Assembly: GCA_963664845.1 (NCBI GenBank) | Contig: OY761615.1 | Coordinates: forward strand, 3,162,001 to 3,226,000 | DNA from: CAIYTF01 sp963664845 | Lineage (GTDB): Bacteria > Bacteroidota > Ignavibacteria > Ignavibacteriales > Ignavibacteriaceae | Direction: 5' to 3' | Length of the DNA stretch: 64,000 bases | Part shown: positions 1 to 8,500 of the stretch, piece by piece | Layout of the letters: every line of letters begins with the position of its first letter | Numbering within the stretch: position 1 is the first letter of the stretch | The notes under the pieces: generated by a model | The model's input: only the letters and a program-made list of their open reading frames with translations | Told to the model about the DNA's origin: nothing | Database searches by the model: none | Made by a program: the position numbers and the translations under genes

Positions 1-164
1 ATGACGTTTTGGGACGGGAAGTGAAGACGCTGGTGAATGAGATGCAGGACGCGGGAAACTACTCGGTTGCGTTTAATGGCAGCAGTTTGGTCAGTGGTGT
101 CTATATTTATTCGCTTCGCTCCGGCAGTTTTTCAGCAACCAAAAAAATGATGGTAGTCAAGTAA
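1..164 (+). CDS. C-terminal end of a T9SS-exported protein (partial)
   Basis: The reading frame is open from base 3 to the TAA at 162-164, giving 54 residues with no start in the window. The residues begin DVLGREVKTLVNEMQDAG, run through SGVYIYSL and end in TKKMMVVK. This is the pattern of the type-A C-terminal sorting module read by the type IX secretion system in Bacteroidota and Ignavibacteria: a small beta-sandwich with GREV.TLV, SGVY.Y.L and a basic end. The protein is therefore probably exported across the outer membrane and either cleaved or anchored there. What the missing N-terminal part does cannot be seen. A stem-loop follows 30 bases after the stop. Confidence 0.85.
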   Translation, partial: DVLGREVKTLVNEMQDAGNYSVAFNGSSLVSGVYIYSLRSGSFSATKKMMVVK

Positions 165-193
165 CCCCTTCATTGGATTGCTTGCATAGCTGA

Positions 194-231
194 CGGGCAG
201 GATTTTTCTTCTCTGCAGAAAAACCTGCCCG
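194..231 (+). terminator. Stem-loop after the T9SS gene
   Basis: Arms CGGGCAGG (194-201) and CCTGCCCG (224-231) pair fully. A further TTTTTC/GAAAAA pairing lies inside after a one-base bulge, and the loop is 9 nt. No clean T-run follows, so it may be an imperfect terminator. The rest of 165-475 shows nothing gene-like; the open frames there are low complexity and conflict with each other. Confidence 0.5.
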
Positions 232-475
232 TTGTCCATTCATGTGGGTTCACATGTTCTCACTGGATCCCTTCCCCTCGGGGGGGCGCCGCTTTGTGCA
301 TTAGTCTCTGTCCCCCCCTTCTTGTCATTTTCCACGGGGCTGCGTTCCTCCGCAAAGCCATTTCTTCTCGCCGGGTTAATTTGCATTTTCTCTTCTGCCA
401 TCTTGCTTTCTTTCCCTTTTTCCCGTTACCTTTATGTTGAACTTCTAAAAATATTATCACCAGCATAGGTCAACC

Positions 476-1234
476 ATGAACCCTGAATTCATAAAAGCAG
501 TTGAAGAAATGTCCGAAAAATCCGGCGACATTATCCGCTCCTATTTCCGGACGAAAATTGAAATTGACCAAAAGAAAGACGAATCCCCCGTGACTATTGC
601 CGACAGGACCGCCGAACAGATAATGCGTGAAATTGTAAGGAAACGCTTTCCGGATCACGGCGTTATTGGCGAAGAATATGGCGCCGAAAACCCGGATGCC
701 GAGTTTGTGTGGATATTTGATCCGATTGACGGGACGAAGAGTTTCATTCACGGTGCCATGGAGTTTGGCAGCCTGATTGCTTTGAAACACGGAGGAGAGG
801 TTATTCTTGGCGCGTTTCATCAGCCGATAATGCGGCAGCTTGTGATTGGTGACGGACAAACAACCCGGTGCAACGGTGAACCGGTCTCCATGCGCCCCTG
901 CAAATCGCTTGCAGAAGCAACTCTGCTCACCACTGACCACCTGAACGTGGAAAAATATCAGGATATTAAAAAGTTTGAAACTCTTATGCACAAGGTGAAA
1001 CTCTACCGCAACTGGGGCGATTGCTTTGGCTACTATCTGCTGGCAACCGGGTTTGCCGATATCATGATTGATCCCATAATGAATATCTGGGATTCGGCAG
1101 CAATTATACCAATTATCACGGGTGCAGGCGGCATTGTGACGGACTACCACGGAAACGATCCCGTTACCGGGGAAAGCATCGTTGCCGCTGCAAAGCAAAT
1201 TCATGCAGAGGTGATTGGGGTGCTCAACCAATAA
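476..1234 (+). CDS. HisN-type histidinol-phosphatase / inositol monophosphatase family protein
   Basis: A cytosolic Mg-dependent phosphomonoesterase of 252 aa. The metal-binding signature is complete: GEEYG at residues 65-69, DPIDGT at 82-87 and WDSAA at 205-209 followed by a glycine-rich end. The TKSFIHG sequence after DPIDGT resembles the histidinol-phosphatase subgroup (the last phosphatase step of histidine synthesis) more than classical inositol monophosphatase, but substrate cannot be fixed from sequence. No other his gene is in the window, so a general sugar-phosphate or inositol-phosphate role stays open. It stands alone, with a hairpin upstream and a non-coding stretch downstream. 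The ATG at 476 gives the standard family length. Confidence 0.85.
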   Translation: MNPEFIKAVEEMSEKSGDIIRSYFRTKIEIDQKKDESPVTIADRTAEQIMREIVRKRFPDHGVIGEEYGAENPDAEFVWIFDPIDGTKSFIHGAMEFGSLIALKHGGEVILGAFHQPIMRQLVIGDGQTTRCNGEPVSMRPCKSLAEATLLTTDHLNVEKYQDIKKFETLMHKVKLYRNWGDCFGYYLLATGFADIMIDPIMNIWDSAAIIPIITGAGGIVTDYHGNDPVTGESIVAAAKQIHAEVIGVLNQ

Positions 1235-1289
1235 GCTGGCGGGGTGCGAAGTACACTGTATGGCTTTTAGTGGTTTGGTTTTTCCTGTT

Positions 1290-1317
1290 GTAGGGGTTCA
1301 AGATTTTGAACCCCTAC
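1290..1317 (+). repeat. REP-like palindrome, copy 1
   Basis: Arms GTAGGGGTTCAA and TTGAACCCCTAC (12 bp, perfect) flank a 4-nt GATT centre. The left flank ends in TT and the right flank begins with GG, as in other copies (63017-63044, 61831-61856). It lies in the gap after the phosphatase gene. The 5' foot GTAG matches the tetranucleotide that precedes REP hairpins in known REP/RAYT systems. Confidence 0.8.
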
Positions 1318-1646
1318 GGAAGCGCCGAAATAACATTATTCACGAAACCCCCGGTGTTCCACTCTCTGCAACTATCTCTTGCGATCCCCTCTGTGTTTAT
1401 CTCTGTGTAATTTCCTCCTTCCAAGCCTGAATTTTCCTGAATATTAGGGGAAAGAAGAAGCTGCTCAAGTTCTTCAGAAACATTTTTTATAAAATTTCCT
1501 TTAATATTTAACAGAACTCTTTAACTAAATTGGATAATTGCCTATATTAGCAGGCTTTATCTTTTTAAACCCAAAAATGCAATTTTCATTTTCTTCCAAC
1601 AGGCAGGTTGCACGGGTTTGAGCAGGAAAACACAGCGCAGGGAAGC

Positions 1647-1681
1647 TTACTGTTAGGGGAAAATTTTCGCCCTGGCAGTAA
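1647..1681 (+). repeat. Imperfect palindrome, possibly a degenerate REP-like copy
   Basis: TTACTG (1647-1652) pairs with CAGTAA (1676-1681), and AGGG (1655-1658) with CCCT (1670-1673), around a GAAAATTTTC core. The AGGGG...AAAATTTT...CCCT skeleton resembles the REP-like family, but the arms diverge. It could also be a separate structured element upstream of the tRNA operon. Otherwise 1235-1769 holds only repeat copy 1 and no convincing gene. Confidence 0.4.
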
Positions 1682-1769
1682 ACGGACATTTCGACCAGAG
1701 CCCGAATGGATTTTCGGTGAATTTTGGAGAATAAATAGAAAAATGTATTATTTTTTCCCTGATTCTATA

Positions 1770-1798
1770 TTGCTTTTAAAATAAAAAAGCTGTAATTT
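1770..1798 (+). promoter_or_regulatory. Candidate promoter of the tRNA-rpmG-secE-nusG operon
   Basis: TTGCTT (1770-1775) and TAATTT (1793-1798) are separated by exactly 17 bp. The downstream bases CG make TAATTTCG, close to the Bacteroidota -7 element TAnnTTTG. Transcription would start near 1805, about 20 bases before the mature tRNA-Tyr. This is inferred from the motif only. Confidence 0.5.
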
Positions 1799-1825
1799 CG
1801 AAGTTCTATAGTTTTTTGACATAAT

Positions 1826-1909
1826 GGGCGGCCGCCGGAGTTGGAGAGCCGGGGCGGACTGTAAATCCGTTGGCGTACGCCTTTGTAGGTTCGAATCCTA
1901 CTCCGCCCA
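1826..1909 (+). tRNA. tRNA-Tyr (GTA)
   Basis: The anticodon loop CTGTAAA sits on a GCGGA/TCCGT stem, reading GTA (Tyr). The long class-II variable arm (GGCG TAC GCC) expected of bacterial tRNA-Tyr is present. The T arm GTAGG TTCGAAT CCTAC is perfect. The acceptor pairs GGGCGG with CCGCCC; the seventh pair is a C/T mismatch. The discriminator base is A, and CCA is not encoded. Confidence 0.95.
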
Positions 1910-1983
1910 CTAAAAAACTGTTGAAAAAGCCGATCCCGCGGTTGCGGGATTCGTATGTTTTAAAAAAGAACATTTTTAGGCTT

Positions 1984-2056
1984 GCGGGAGTAACTCAGTT
2001 GGTAGAGTCACAGCCTTCCAAGCTGTTGGTCGCCGGTTCGAGTCCGGTCTCCCGCT
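1984..2056 (+). tRNA. tRNA-Gly (TCC)
   Basis: Acceptor GCGGGAG pairs with CTCCCGC. The anticodon stem ACAGC/GCTGT carries loop CTTCCAA, reading TCC (Gly). The T arm is GCCGG TTCGAGT CCGGT. CCA is not encoded. It lies 74 bases after tRNA-Tyr in the same orientation, so co-transcription is likely. Confidence 0.95.
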
Positions 2057-2071
2057 CTAAATAGAGCAAAT

Positions 2072-2144
2072 GCTGACGTAGCTCAGTTGGTAGAGCACAT
2101 CCTTGGTAAGGATGAGGTCACCGGTTCAATCCCGGTCGTCAGCT
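2072..2144 (+). tRNA. tRNA-Thr (GGT)
   Basis: Acceptor GCTGACG pairs with CGTCAGC. The anticodon loop TTGGTAA reads GGT (Thr). The T arm is ACCGG TTCAATC CCGGT. It lies 15 bases after tRNA-Gly and 24 bases before rpmG, so it is part of one transcript that mixes tRNAs and mRNA. Confidence 0.95.
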
Positions 2145-2168
2145 CAAACAATATAAATTAGGATTGTT

Positions 2169-2318
2169 ATGCGCGAAATTATAACATTAGAATGTACTGA
2201 GTGCAAAAGACGAAATTACTCAACAACCAAAAACAAGAGGACGCATCCTCAGCGAGTTGAGTTCAAGAAGTATTGCCCCTGGTGCCGGAAGCATCATGTT
2301 CACAAAGAGACTAAATAG
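2169..2318 (+). CDS. rpmG: 50S ribosomal protein L33
   Basis: Forty-nine residues, beginning MREIITLECTECKRRNY and ending in CPWCRKHHVHKETK. Two CxxC pairs (CTEC and CPWC) make this the zinc-binding (C+) form of L33, a small large-subunit protein near the E site. It sits between tRNA-Thr and tRNA-Trp and upstream of secE. The tRNA-rpmG-tRNA-Trp-secE-nusG order is a common bacterial arrangement, which supports the identification of this very short gene. Confidence 0.93.
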   Translation: MREIITLECTECKRRNYSTTKNKRTHPQRVEFKKYCPWCRKHHVHKETK

Positions 2319-2326
2319 TATTTAAT

Positions 2327-2399
2327 ACGTCAGTGGCTCAATTGGTAGAGCAGCGGTCTCCAAAACCGCAGGTTGGGGGTTCGAGTCCCTCCTGACGTG
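2327..2399 (+). tRNA. tRNA-Trp (CCA)
   Basis: Acceptor ACGTCAG pairs with CTGACGT, with discriminator G. The anticodon loop CTCCAAA reads CCA (Trp) on stem GCGGT/ACCGC. It lies only 8 bases after the rpmG stop and 23 bases before secE. Confidence 0.95.
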
Positions 2400-2422
2400 C
2401 ATCTTATATTATCCGTGGTAGT

Positions 2423-2608
2423 ATGAAAGAAAAAATAAAAGCGTTTTTTAATGATGTGGTCAAGGAGATGCGAAAAGTCACTTGGCCGACACAGGTTGAG
2501 CTTAAGGAAGCCACCACCATCGTCATCGTCATGTGCCTCGTAATGGCGGCCTTTACCTATGTCATAGACATTGGTATTACCGCAGTATTTAAGAGCGTAT
2601 TTAAATAG
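2423..2608 (+). CDS. secE: Preprotein translocase subunit SecE
   Basis: Sixty-one residues, the short single-span form of SecE. An amphipathic N-terminal helix with the signature FNDVVKEMRKVTWPTQVE is followed by one transmembrane helix (about residues 33-55). SecE clamps SecY in the Sec channel; secY itself is at 27400. The position directly before nusG is conserved across bacteria. The ATG at 2423 follows a weak ribosome-binding site. Confidence 0.95.
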   Translation: MKEKIKAFFNDVVKEMRKVTWPTQVELKEATTIVIVMCLVMAAFTYVIDIGITAVFKSVFK

Positions 2609-2617
2609 ACAATAAAG

Positions 2618-2659
2618 GCCTTCCGTCTGCATCCATTTGGTTCCTGATGCGGGGGAGGC
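2618..2659 (+). other. Stem-loop between secE and nusG
   Basis: GCCTTCC (2618-2624) pairs with GGGAGGC (2653-2659, one G-T pair), and GCATC (2629-2633) with GATGC (2646-2650), leaving a 12-nt loop. No T-run follows, so it is not a simple terminator. It may be an mRNA processing or attenuation structure. This is hand-folded only. Confidence 0.35.
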
Positions 2660-2701
2660 ATGATTGATTTAAATAAGTAATTACAGAAAAGATTGGTTTT
2701 G

Positions 2702-3238
2702 ATGGATCAAAAGTGGTATGTCGTTCGAACTTTTTCGGGCCATGAACATAAGGTGAAGAACCTTATGGAGGCCGAAATGCGCGATAACGAAGGCCTTAAA
2801 TCGAAAATTAATGAGATTCTCATCCCCACGGAGAAGGTTTTTGAAGTTAAAGACGGTAAAAAACGTTCAAAAACGAAGAATTTCATCCCGGGATATATCC
2901 TGGTGCAAGCAGATATGGACTTGCAGGTAAAAGACTTTATTCAGAATGTCCCTGCCGTTATGGGCTTTCTGGGAACGAAACAAAATCCGGCAGCACTTCT
3001 TCCTGATGAAGTGAAACGCATCGTTGGCCGTATCAAGGAAAGCCTTGACGGTGAAAGAATGGATAGTATGTTCAGGGTTGGTGACCTGGTTAAGATAATC
3101 GACGGACCGTTTAATAATTTTACCGGTGCGGTCGAAGAGGTCTCCGAAGAGAAGATGAAAATTAAAGTGTTGGTTTCAATTTTTGGAAGAAAAACTCCAG
3201 TTGAGATCGATTTTGTTCAAGCAGAATTGGAAAAATAA
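2702..3238 (+). CDS. nusG: Transcription termination/antitermination factor NusG
   Basis: It has an N-terminal NGN domain (MDQKWYVVRTFSGHE start, residues 1-120) and a C-terminal KOW domain with FRVGDLVKIIDGPFNNFTG at about residues 125-143. NusG binds the RNA polymerase clamp and couples transcription to Rho or the ribosome. I chose the ATG at 2702 because it gives the family-typical start MDQKWYVVRT; a TTG at 2693 would add three residues. It is followed within 30 bases by rplK. Confidence 0.95.
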   Translation: MDQKWYVVRTFSGHEHKVKNLMEAEMRDNEGLKSKINEILIPTEKVFEVKDGKKRSKTKNFIPGYILVQADMDLQVKDFIQNVPAVMGFLGTKQNPAALLPDEVKRIVGRIKESLDGERMDSMFRVGDLVKIIDGPFNNFTGAVEEVSEEKMKIKVLVSIFGRKTPVEIDFVQAELEK

Positions 3239-3264
3239 TATTGTGATGAAAGGTTAATTAAACC

Positions 3265-3690
3265 ATGGCAAAGAAGATTACCGGATATGTAAAACTACAG
3301 ATCCCTGCCGGAAAAGCAAATCCTTCACCACCGGTTGGCCCTGCACTGGGTCAAAAAGGTGTTAACATTATGGAGTTTTGCAAGCAATTTAATGCCCGGA
3401 CCGCTGAAAAAGACGGATTGATCATTCCCGTCGTTATTACCGTGTTCTCAGATAAATCGTTTACATTTATCACCAAAACACCACCTGCGGCCGTATTGTT
3501 AAAGAAAGCTGCAAAAGTCGAAAAAGGCTCTGCCGAATCAAACAGAAACAAGATTGGCAAAGTCACCAAAGCACAGGTAGAGGAAATTGCCAAGACAAAG
3601 CTGCCTGATCTCAACGCCAATGAAATTGAAGAAGCGATGAGCATGATTGCGGGAACTGCCCGCAGCATGGGTATCACAGTAGAAGGTTAA
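3265..3690 (+). CDS. rplK: 50S ribosomal protein L11
   Basis: At 141 aa it is standard length. The N-terminal domain has the proline-rich PSPPVGPALGQKGVNI signature, and the C-terminal RNA-binding domain ends SMIAGTARSMGITVEG. L11 forms the GTPase-associated centre with 23S rRNA and touches EF-G. It is first of the rplK-rplA pair, with 15 bases to rplA. Confidence 0.97.
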   Translation: MAKKITGYVKLQIPAGKANPSPPVGPALGQKGVNIMEFCKQFNARTAEKDGLIIPVVITVFSDKSFTFITKTPPAAVLLKKAAKVEKGSAESNRNKIGKVTKAQVEEIAKTKLPDLNANEIEEAMSMIAGTARSMGITVEG

Positions 3691-3705
3691 AAAGACGGAT
3701 TTGCC

Positions 3706-4404
3706 ATGAAAGTATCGAAAAGATTAACTGCAGTAAAGAAAAAAGTTGACGTTGAGAAAGAGTACACGCTGGATGAAGCTATCAGTACCCTTAAAGAAAA
3801 CTCTAACGTGAAATTCAACGAATCATTGGATTGCGCCATCAGGCTGGGAGTTGATCCCCGTCACGCCGACCAAATGGTCCGTGGAACTGTTTCCCTGCCT
3901 CATGGAACCGGTAAGTCCGTTTCTGTGTTGGTGGTTGCAAAAGGCCCCAAGATTCAGGAAGCTTTGGACGCCGGTGCAGATCATGCCGGATATGAAGATT
4001 ACCTTGAAAAAATCAAAGGCGGATGGGCCGATGTAGACGTCGTTATCGCAGCACCGGATGTGATGGCTGACCTCGGAAGACTCGGAAAAATTCTGGGTCC
4101 CAAAGGATTGATGCCGAACCCCAAAAGTGGTACTGTTACCATGGACGTGGCCAAGGCAGTTAAAGAAGTTAAAGCCGGTAAAATCGAATTCCGTGTTGAA
4201 AAAGCCGGAATCGTTCACACTTCCGTTGGGAAGGTTGCCTTCGACGCCAAACAACTTGGAGAGAATGCCCGCGCATTCCTCAACATGATTGTGAAATTAA
4301 GACCTGCAGCAGCAAAAGGCCAGTATGTGAAGAGCATTTTCCTCTCCACCACCATGGGCCCAGGACTTAAGATAAGCAAAGATGAATTTGGCGGACACGC
4401 TTAA
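3706..4404 (+). CDS. rplA: 50S ribosomal protein L1
   Basis: At 232 aa it is standard. The signature DVMADLGRLGKILGPKGLMPNPK (the two-part loop of L1) starts near residue 117. L1 builds the mobile stalk that moves E-site tRNA, and in many bacteria it represses its own rplKA mRNA. No L1-like operator was identified here. Confidence 0.97.
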   Translation: MKVSKRLTAVKKKVDVEKEYTLDEAISTLKENSNVKFNESLDCAIRLGVDPRHADQMVRGTVSLPHGTGKSVSVLVVAKGPKIQEALDAGADHAGYEDYLEKIKGGWADVDVVIAAPDVMADLGRLGKILGPKGLMPNPKSGTVTMDVAKAVKEVKAGKIEFRVEKAGIVHTSVGKVAFDAKQLGENARAFLNMIVKLRPAAAKGQYVKSIFLSTTMGPGLKISKDEFGGHA

Positions 4405-4486
4405 TCAGAATATTACGCACTGCTTCAAACAATAAAAAGCTTCCAGGTCGAGAAATCGATTTGTTAATTAAAATTTCAGGAGCGAA

Positions 4487-5008
4487 ATGAACAAAGACGA
4501 AAAAGCTGGACAAATAGCCGAGATCGTTAAATTCTTGAAAGGTACTTCTATCATTTATTTGGTGGATTACAGCAAGATTAACGTAGCGGATATCAGCAAA
4601 CTCCGAAAGGAATTCCGAGCAGAGGGCATTGTGTACAAAGTGTTTAAAAACACCTTGTTCAAGAGAGCCCTCGATGAGACCGGAAAATACCCCAAGTTGG
4701 TAGACCATCTGAAAGGTATGACCGGTTACATAGTTGCTGGAGATAATCCTGCAATTCCCGCTAAGATCATCAAGAAATATTTTGATGATAAGCAAAAATT
4801 AGCATTGAAAGCCTGCTATATCGAATCCGAATTCTACGGTGCCGATCAGTTAGCAACACTTTCAAGCCTGCCTTCGAAGGCTGAAGTTATTGCCGGTATT
4901 ATCGGTTCAATCGCTTCTCCGGCATCAGGTATCGTCGGAACATTGAATTCCGTCGTAAGAGAGCTTGTTAGTGTCATAGATGAAGCAGCTAAAACTAAAG
5001 CTGCTTAA
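4487..5008 (+). CDS. rplJ: 50S ribosomal protein L10
   Basis: This 173-aa stalk base protein binds 23S rRNA and carries the L7/L12 dimers through its C-terminal helix. The start MNKDEKAGQIAEIVKFLKG and the central FRVFKNTL-like patch (FRAEGIVYKVFKNTLFKRA) are typical. The 82-base gap after rplA is where an L10 leader would sit, but I cannot fold a convincing one by hand. The ribosome-binding site CAGGAG is 7 bases before the ATG. Confidence 0.96.
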   Translation: MNKDEKAGQIAEIVKFLKGTSIIYLVDYSKINVADISKLRKEFRAEGIVYKVFKNTLFKRALDETGKYPKLVDHLKGMTGYIVAGDNPAIPAKIIKKYFDDKQKLALKACYIESEFYGADQLATLSSLPSKAEVIAGIIGSIASPASGIVGTLNSVVRELVSVIDEAAKTKAA

Positions 5009-5047
5009 TTACAACAATTGAAATAAAATATATTTAGGAGCATACAG

Positions 5048-5425
5048 ATGTCAGAGAAGATCACTGAACTTGTAGAAAAAATCAAAGCTTTAACCTTAGT
5101 TGAAGCAACCGAATTAAAGAAAGCCTTAGAAGAAGAATTCGGCGTTACCGCAGCCGCACCTATGATGATGGGCGCAGCTCCTGCAGCAGCAGCAGCGGCA
5201 CCGGTTGAAGAACAAACCGAATTCAACGTTAACTTAATCTCTGCCGGCGAAAAGAAAATCAACGTCATTAAAGTTGTCCGTGCCCACACAGGCCTCGGAT
5301 TAAAAGAAGCCAAGGACTTGGTTGATGGCGCCCCCAAAACTGTGAAAGAAGCAGTTTCAAAGGACGAAGCCGAAAAAATCAGAAAAGAGCTTGAAGAAGC
5401 CGGCGCAGCAGTAGAAGTAAAATAA
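5048..5425 (+). CDS. rplL: 50S ribosomal protein L7/L12
   Basis: At 125 aa it has an N-terminal dimerisation helix, a flexible Ala/Met-rich hinge (residues 37-54) and a C-terminal factor-binding domain with the invariant GLKEAKDLVDGAPKTVKE. It is the multi-copy stalk protein that recruits EF-Tu and EF-G. An attenuator follows 45 bases after the stop, as expected where L7/L12 is made in excess over RNA polymerase. Confidence 0.97.
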   Translation: MSEKITELVEKIKALTLVEATELKKALEEEFGVTAAAPMMMGAAPAAAAAAPVEEQTEFNVNLISAGEKKINVIKVVRAHTGLGLKEAKDLVDGAPKTVKEAVSKDEAEKIRKELEEAGAAVEVK

Positions 5426-5470
5426 TCGTTTCGCTATCACTTTCGATCCGATTTTTGTTATTATCCGCAA

Positions 5471-5507
5471 GTGATAAGGCGGCAAAGTCCGCCTTATCAT
5501 TTTTTTG
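5471..5507 (+). terminator. Attenuator between rplL and rpoB
   Basis: A GC-rich stem pairs GTGATAAGGCGG (5471-5482) with CCGCCTTATCAT (5489-5500), with one G-T pair, across a 6-nt loop, followed by seven T residues. It has full intrinsic-terminator form. Its place between rplL and rpoB suggests partial read-through into rpoBC. Confidence 0.9.
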
Positions 5508-5569
5508 TATTTTATACAAATTCCTTCATTCATGGCATGCTATGATTAGTTTTTATACGGAGGTTCAGT

Positions 5570-8500
5570 TTGGACAATAAAAGAATTTCATTCGGTAAAA
5601 TTAAGTCAGTAATTGGCGTTCCGGACCTGCTTGCAGTGCAAAAAGACTCTTTTGAGGAGTTTTTGCAGCTTTCCGAGCCCGCGAACAAGCGCGAAAACAA
5701 GGGATTACAATCCGTCTTTCTATCAAATTTCCCCATTTTTGATAACAAAGAAAACTTTCGCCTGGACTTTATCGAGTATTTTATAGATAAGCCCCGCCAT
5801 TCCTTAACGGAGTGTCTGGAAAAAGGCTTAACATATTCCGCCCCATTAAAGGCAAAGCTCCGGCTTTCAACAAAAGACGTTGATACCGGAGAATTTATCA
5901 ATACCGTTGAACAGGAAGTTTACCTGGGCAACCTTCCGTTTATGACGCCAAAGGCGACGTTTGTCATCAATGGCGCTGAACGCGTTATTGTGACACAGCT
6001 CCACCGCTCACCCGGTGTGGCCTTCTCGTCTAATGTCCATCCGAACGGAACACCGCTCTATTCCGCCCGTATCATCCCCCTGAAGGGATCATGGGTAGAA
6101 TTTTCAACTGACATCAATTATGTCCTCTATTGCTATGTAGATCGCCGTAAAAAATTCCCCGCAACCACTCTTTTGCGCGCAGTTGGCTATGAGACCGATG
6201 AAGAAATTCTCGATCTCTTCAAATTGACCGAATTGGTCACTACCGCGAAAGTCGACATGACCAAATTCATCGGTCGTGTTATCGCCAGCGATGTTTTTGA
6301 TATGACAACAGGCGAAATTTTCCTCACCCGTGAGAGCGTTCTTACCGAAGAAGACGTTGAACGCATCAGTGAGGCCGAAGTTGAAGAGCTGAAACTTATT
6401 CGTGAAGATCTCAACCTCGAACAGAATTTTATACTAAACACGCTTCGCAAAGACCCTGCTCATACCAAGGAAGAAGCGTTGTATTCTATTTACCGCCAGC
6501 TCAGAACCGGTGAGCCACCGGATCTTGAAACCGCGGTTGCACTGCTTGATAAAATGTTCTTTAACGACAAACGTTATGACCTTGGCGACGTTGGCCGTCA
6601 TCGCATGAATAATAAGCTGAAGCTCACCATGCCTGAGTCCATTACGGTACTGACTAAGGAAGATATCGTTGAAATCGTTGCTTATTTAATGCGCCTGAAA
6701 GACGGCATTGAATCGTTTGATGATATCGATCACCTTGGAAACCGCCGTGTACGCACGGTGGGCGAACAACTGCAAATGCAGTTTAACGTTGGTGTTGCCA
6801 GAATGGCCCGTACCATTAAAGAGCGTATGAACATCCGCGAGACGGAAAACCCGACTCCCCAGGAATTGGTTAACGCTAAAACCATCAGCAGTGTTATTAA
6901 TGCATTTTTCGGAACAAATCAGCTTTCACAGTTCATGGATCAGACCAATCCTCTTGCGGAAATGACGCATAAGAGAAGGATGTCTGCCCTTGGACCAGGC
7001 GGTTTGACCAGAGAGCGTGCAGGATTTGAAGTCCGTGACGTTCACTATACCCATTATGGCCGTTTGTGCCCAATTGAGACGCCTGAAGGTCCGAATATCG
7101 GTCTTATTTCGTCTCTTACCATCTTCTCCCGGGTTAATAAATATGGTTTCCTCGAGGCTCCTTACCGTATTGTCAAAAACGGTAAAGTGACCGATGAAGT
7201 TGTTTATCTGACTGCCGAACAGGAAGATCAGTTCACTATTGCCCAGGCAAACGAAAAGTTTGACGAAAAAGGAACCTTCCTTAACGAAAGAGTTCGTTCA
7301 CGTTTCAGAGGTGAGTTCCCTATAGTGCATCCCAACCAGGTGCAATATATGGATGTTGCCCCCGCTCAGATTGTTAGCGCGGCAGCAGCTCTGATCCCTT
7401 TCCTTGAGCATGATGATGCAAACCGTGCACTCATGGGCTCGAACATGCAACGCCAGGCAGTTCCTCTTGTTCGTCCGGAAGCTCCGCTCGTCGGAACCGG
7501 TCTCGAAGGTAAGCTGGCAACTGACTCACGTGCTGTTATCGTGGCTGAAGCTGATGGAGTTGTCGAATTCGTTGATGCAGACAAAATAACCATTAATTAT
7601 GATATTAAATCCGATTCGCCGGAAGTTCTTACCAGCTTCCACGATGTGAAACGGGTAAGTTACCGCTTAATCAAGTTCTCGGGAACAAACCAGGAAACCT
7701 GTATCAATCAGAAACCGATTGTTAACGTTGGTGACCGTTTGAAAGCCGGAGACGTTATTGCGGACGGTTTTGCCACTCAGGGCGGAGAGCTTGCTCTCGG
7801 ACGTAACGTTTTCGTTGCATTCATGCCCTGGCGAGGTTATAACTTTGAAGATGCTATTATTCTCAGCGAGCGTTTGGTTCAGGACGACGTGTTCACTTCC
7901 TTCCATATTGAAGAATTTGAATTGCAGGTCCGTGAAACAAAACGCGGCGAAGAAGAGTTAACCCGCGAAATTCCAAACGTCAGCGACGAAGCAGTCAAGA
8001 ATCTTGACGAAAACGGTATCATCCGCACCGGCGCTGAAGTTAAAGAAGGCGATATTCTCATCGGAAAGATCACGCCTAAAGGCGAAACAGATCCGACCCC
8101 TGAGGAAAAACTCCTCCGCGCCATTTTTGGTGATAAAGCAGGCGATGTGAAAGATGCTTCGCTCCGCGCAACACCGGGGCTTCGTGGAACAGTAATTAAA
8201 ACAAGACTTTTCAGCAGAAAGCGCAAAGACGCAGAAGCCAAGAAGCTTGAAAAACGCGCTCTCGAGACGCTTGAACTTGAGCACTTGAAACGCAAAGAAG
8301 AATTATATCAGCGCTTTATTTCGAAAATTTCGATCATTACAGCCGGACTGACAACTACAGGGATCAGAGACCTTGATGGCTCTATTCGCCTAAGAAGCGG
8401 TGTCGCAATCAAGGAAAAAACCTTTGCTGACCTGGAAGATGTTACGAAACTGGACTATACAGCCGACTGGTTCGAATCGAAAAAAGCCAATTCGCTGATT

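Noticed and set aside
232..468. Overlapping frames on both strands before the phosphatase gene
   Set aside because: Low complexity, conflicting strands, no start context.
1290..1317. Reading the palindromes as intrinsic terminators
   Set aside because: They lack a T-run, recur in near-identical form at unrelated sites, and keep a constant polarity, which fits a repeat family better.
2660..2680. Six-codon frame with GGGGGAGG upstream, before nusG
   Set aside because: The purine run is one base from the ATG, too close to act as a ribosome-binding site; the G-run is better explained as a hairpin arm.
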